Positions 6,776-7,203 of a stretch of DNA of 7,203 bases are shown in pieces; within the stretch, counting starts at the first letter, position 1, and the number at the start of each line of letters is the position of its first letter. The translations under genes were made by a program, and so were the position numbers. Below the pieces are notes generated by a model. The model was not told the DNA's origin. It saw only the letters and a program-made list of their open reading frames with translations, and made no database searches. The stretch lies in NCBI GenBank assembly GCA_030840415.1, contig JAVEEO010000542.1:1-7203 (forward strand). The letters are read 5' to 3'. The stretch is from Pseudonocardiales bacterium (GTDB taxonomy: Bacteria; Actinomycetota; Actinomycetes; Mycobacteriales; Jatrophihabitantaceae).

Positions 6776-6782
6776 GGCTCGA

Positions 6783-6788
6783 CCCCCT
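6783..6788 (-). promoter_or_regulatory. Ribosome binding site of the DUF3073 gene
   Basis: On the - strand this reads AGGGGG, with seven bases between it and the ATG whose first base is 6775. It fixes the start of the small protein. Confidence 0.7.
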
Positions 6789-6839
6789 CGCTCGCACGGT
6801 CATCCGGGCGGAGTCGCTAGGGAAGTCCGCGCCGGGAAT

Positions 6840-6866
6840 GAGTATCAATTCGTACTCCGAGAGTAC
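6840..6866. repeat. GAGTA / GTACTC-CGA-GAGTAC operator-like repeat
   Basis: GTACTC (6852-6857) and GAGTAC (6861-6866) form a perfect inverted repeat around CGA. A further GAGTA lies at 6840-6844, exactly 21 bases before the second GAGTA, that is two helical turns. On the - strand GATACT (6846-6841) could be the -10 of the DUF3073 gene, which would place the palindrome between its promoter elements. Confidence 0.4.
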
Positions 6867-6930
6867 ATCCCGGATCAGCCGGCTGGCACACGGCCCGAGA
6901 TACCGCCGGAAGTGGCGTCCAGCACGTCAC

Positions 6931-6970
6931 TGCGGACCGCTGCGGATCGGTGCCGGCCCACCGCGGACCA
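6931..6970. repeat. Imperfect 10-base tandem repeat
   Basis: Successive 10-base blocks read TGCGGACCGC, TGCGGATCGG, TGCCGGCCCA and CCGCGGACCA. The first two share eight of ten bases, and the core GCGGACC recurs 30 bases after its first copy. The period is close to one helical turn. It may be a protein-binding array or simple sequence drift. Confidence 0.3.
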
Positions 6971-7026
6971 CTGCACTAACCGGGTGTGTTGTTGCGATCA
7001 CGACGTGTGTAAGAAATACCACTTTA

Positions 7027-7113
7027 GCAAGCTTCGTTACCGGATTGTAATGATAATTTGCCAACTTCACAGCGTGCAGACAAGAAGTTGCATCGGAAAC
7101 TGGTGCATACTTC
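7027..7113. repeat. Cluster of TGCAACTTC-like motifs in alternating orientation
   Basis: Four related words occur: GCAAGCTTC (7027-7035), TGCCAACTTC (7059/7060-7068), GAAGTTGCA (7084-7092, the reverse complement of TGCAACTTC) and TGCATACTTC (7104-7113). The central GAAGTTGCA can pair with the left copy (7 perfect bp, 9 with a bulged C) or with the right copy (9 bp with bulged T7108), so two stems compete. It lies just upstream of the last gene. Confidence 0.4.
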
Positions 7114-7150
7114 CTAGGACGTCGCAACGGGATGCGCGTTATAAATATCC

Positions 7151-7160
7151 AGGAAGGGGG
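7151..7160 (+). promoter_or_regulatory. Ribosome binding site of the last gene
   Basis: The purine-rich run AGGAAGGGGG ends nine bases before the ATG at 7170. A second purine block, GAGGG (7162-7166), is only three bases from the ATG and is too close to be the main site. Confidence 0.6.
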
Positions 7161-7169
7161 CGAGGGTCA

Positions 7170-7203
7170 ATGACCAATCCTCGTCAACGTACAGAGTCTG
7201 AGC
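7170..7203 (+). CDS. First 11 codons of a gene cut by the window end, possibly bldC
   Basis: ATG at 7170 follows a strong ribosome binding site and opens MTNPRQRTESE before the window stops. This is too short for any homology call. By neighbourhood, streptomycetes and relatives carry the MerR-like regulator gene bldC close to purM and DUF3073. BldC has a variable, polar N-terminus of about ten residues before its LLTPAEVA helix, so an 11-residue polar start would fit. The long regulatory-looking leader also suits a regulator gene. The identity is inference only; the existence of a coding start is moderately supported. Confidence 0.5.
   Translation, partial: MTNPRQRTESE

Larger units (their letters stand above)
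6776..7169. other. 394-base divergent intergenic region with A+T-rich core
   Basis: This stretch separates the divergent DUF3073 gene and the next + strand gene and holds no credible gene. Two short open frames (6838-7050 + and 6927-7127 -) lack family motifs and normal codon bias. G+C falls markedly towards the right: 7011-7070 has 22 G/C of 60. It contains the palindromes and repeated motifs listed separately, so it is best read as a large regulatory region. GATAAT (7052-7057) resembles a + strand -10 but has no good -35 partner. TATAAA (7140-7145) is too close to the ribosome binding site to be the -10 of a leadered mRNA. Confidence 0.6.

Noticed and set aside
6838..7050. 70-codon + strand open frame in the intergenic region
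   Set aside because: No well-placed ribosome binding site, no G/C third-position bias, no family motif, and it spans the repeats and A+T-rich core.
7044..7060. Possible Zur/Fur-type box around TGTAATGATAATTTG
   Set aside because: It has AATGATAAT-like content but lacks the required dyad symmetry, and no metal-related gene is next to it.
6927..7127. 66-codon - strand open frame in the intergenic region
   Set aside because: No ribosome binding site or family motif; it covers the inverted repeats upstream of the last gene.
1..7203. CRISPR array, tRNA, rRNA, integrase or IS element
   Set aside because: No regularly spaced repeats, tRNA-like cloverleaf, transposase motif or flanking inverted ends were seen on either strand.

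Overview
The window is chromosomal DNA from a high-G+C actinobacterium (Actinomycetota). Four observations support this: GTG starts, TANNNT-type -10 elements, the order purF-purM followed by a convergent DUF3073 gene, and a strong G/C third-codon bias in the housekeeping genes. The genus cannot be fixed from the sequence.

Left part (1-3213): two tightly coupled P-loop ATPase genes on the + strand. The first is cut by the window edge, and only its Walker B to C-terminal part is visible. The second is complete and combines an archaeal-type AAA+/STAND-like ATPase module, a winged helix and a C-terminal TPR-like region. They join through an ATGA stop/start overlap. Their codon use (many GAT, GAA and TTG codons) differs clearly from the purine genes, so they look like an accessory, probably acquired, cassette. 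This is the only part of the window that could belong to an undescribed system, possibly a conflict or signal-sensing module. The sequence gives no effector and no direct proof of function.

Middle part (3214-6504): a MOSC-domain protein gene, a short terminator-like gap, then purF and purM. purF appears to be transcribed as a leaderless mRNA, and purM starts inside the purF stop codon (GTGA overlap). PurF catalyses the committed first step of de novo purine synthesis and PurM makes aminoimidazole ribonucleotide. Overlapping reading frames should keep their expression linked.

Right part (6505-7203): a short convergent gap with terminator-like hairpins, then a small DUF3073 gene on the - strand. 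A 394-base divergent intergenic region follows, with an unusually A+T-rich core and several inverted or repeated short motifs. Its far end carries a ribosome binding site and the first 11 codons of a + strand gene. The neighbourhood suggests, but does not prove, that this is the MerR-like regulator bldC.
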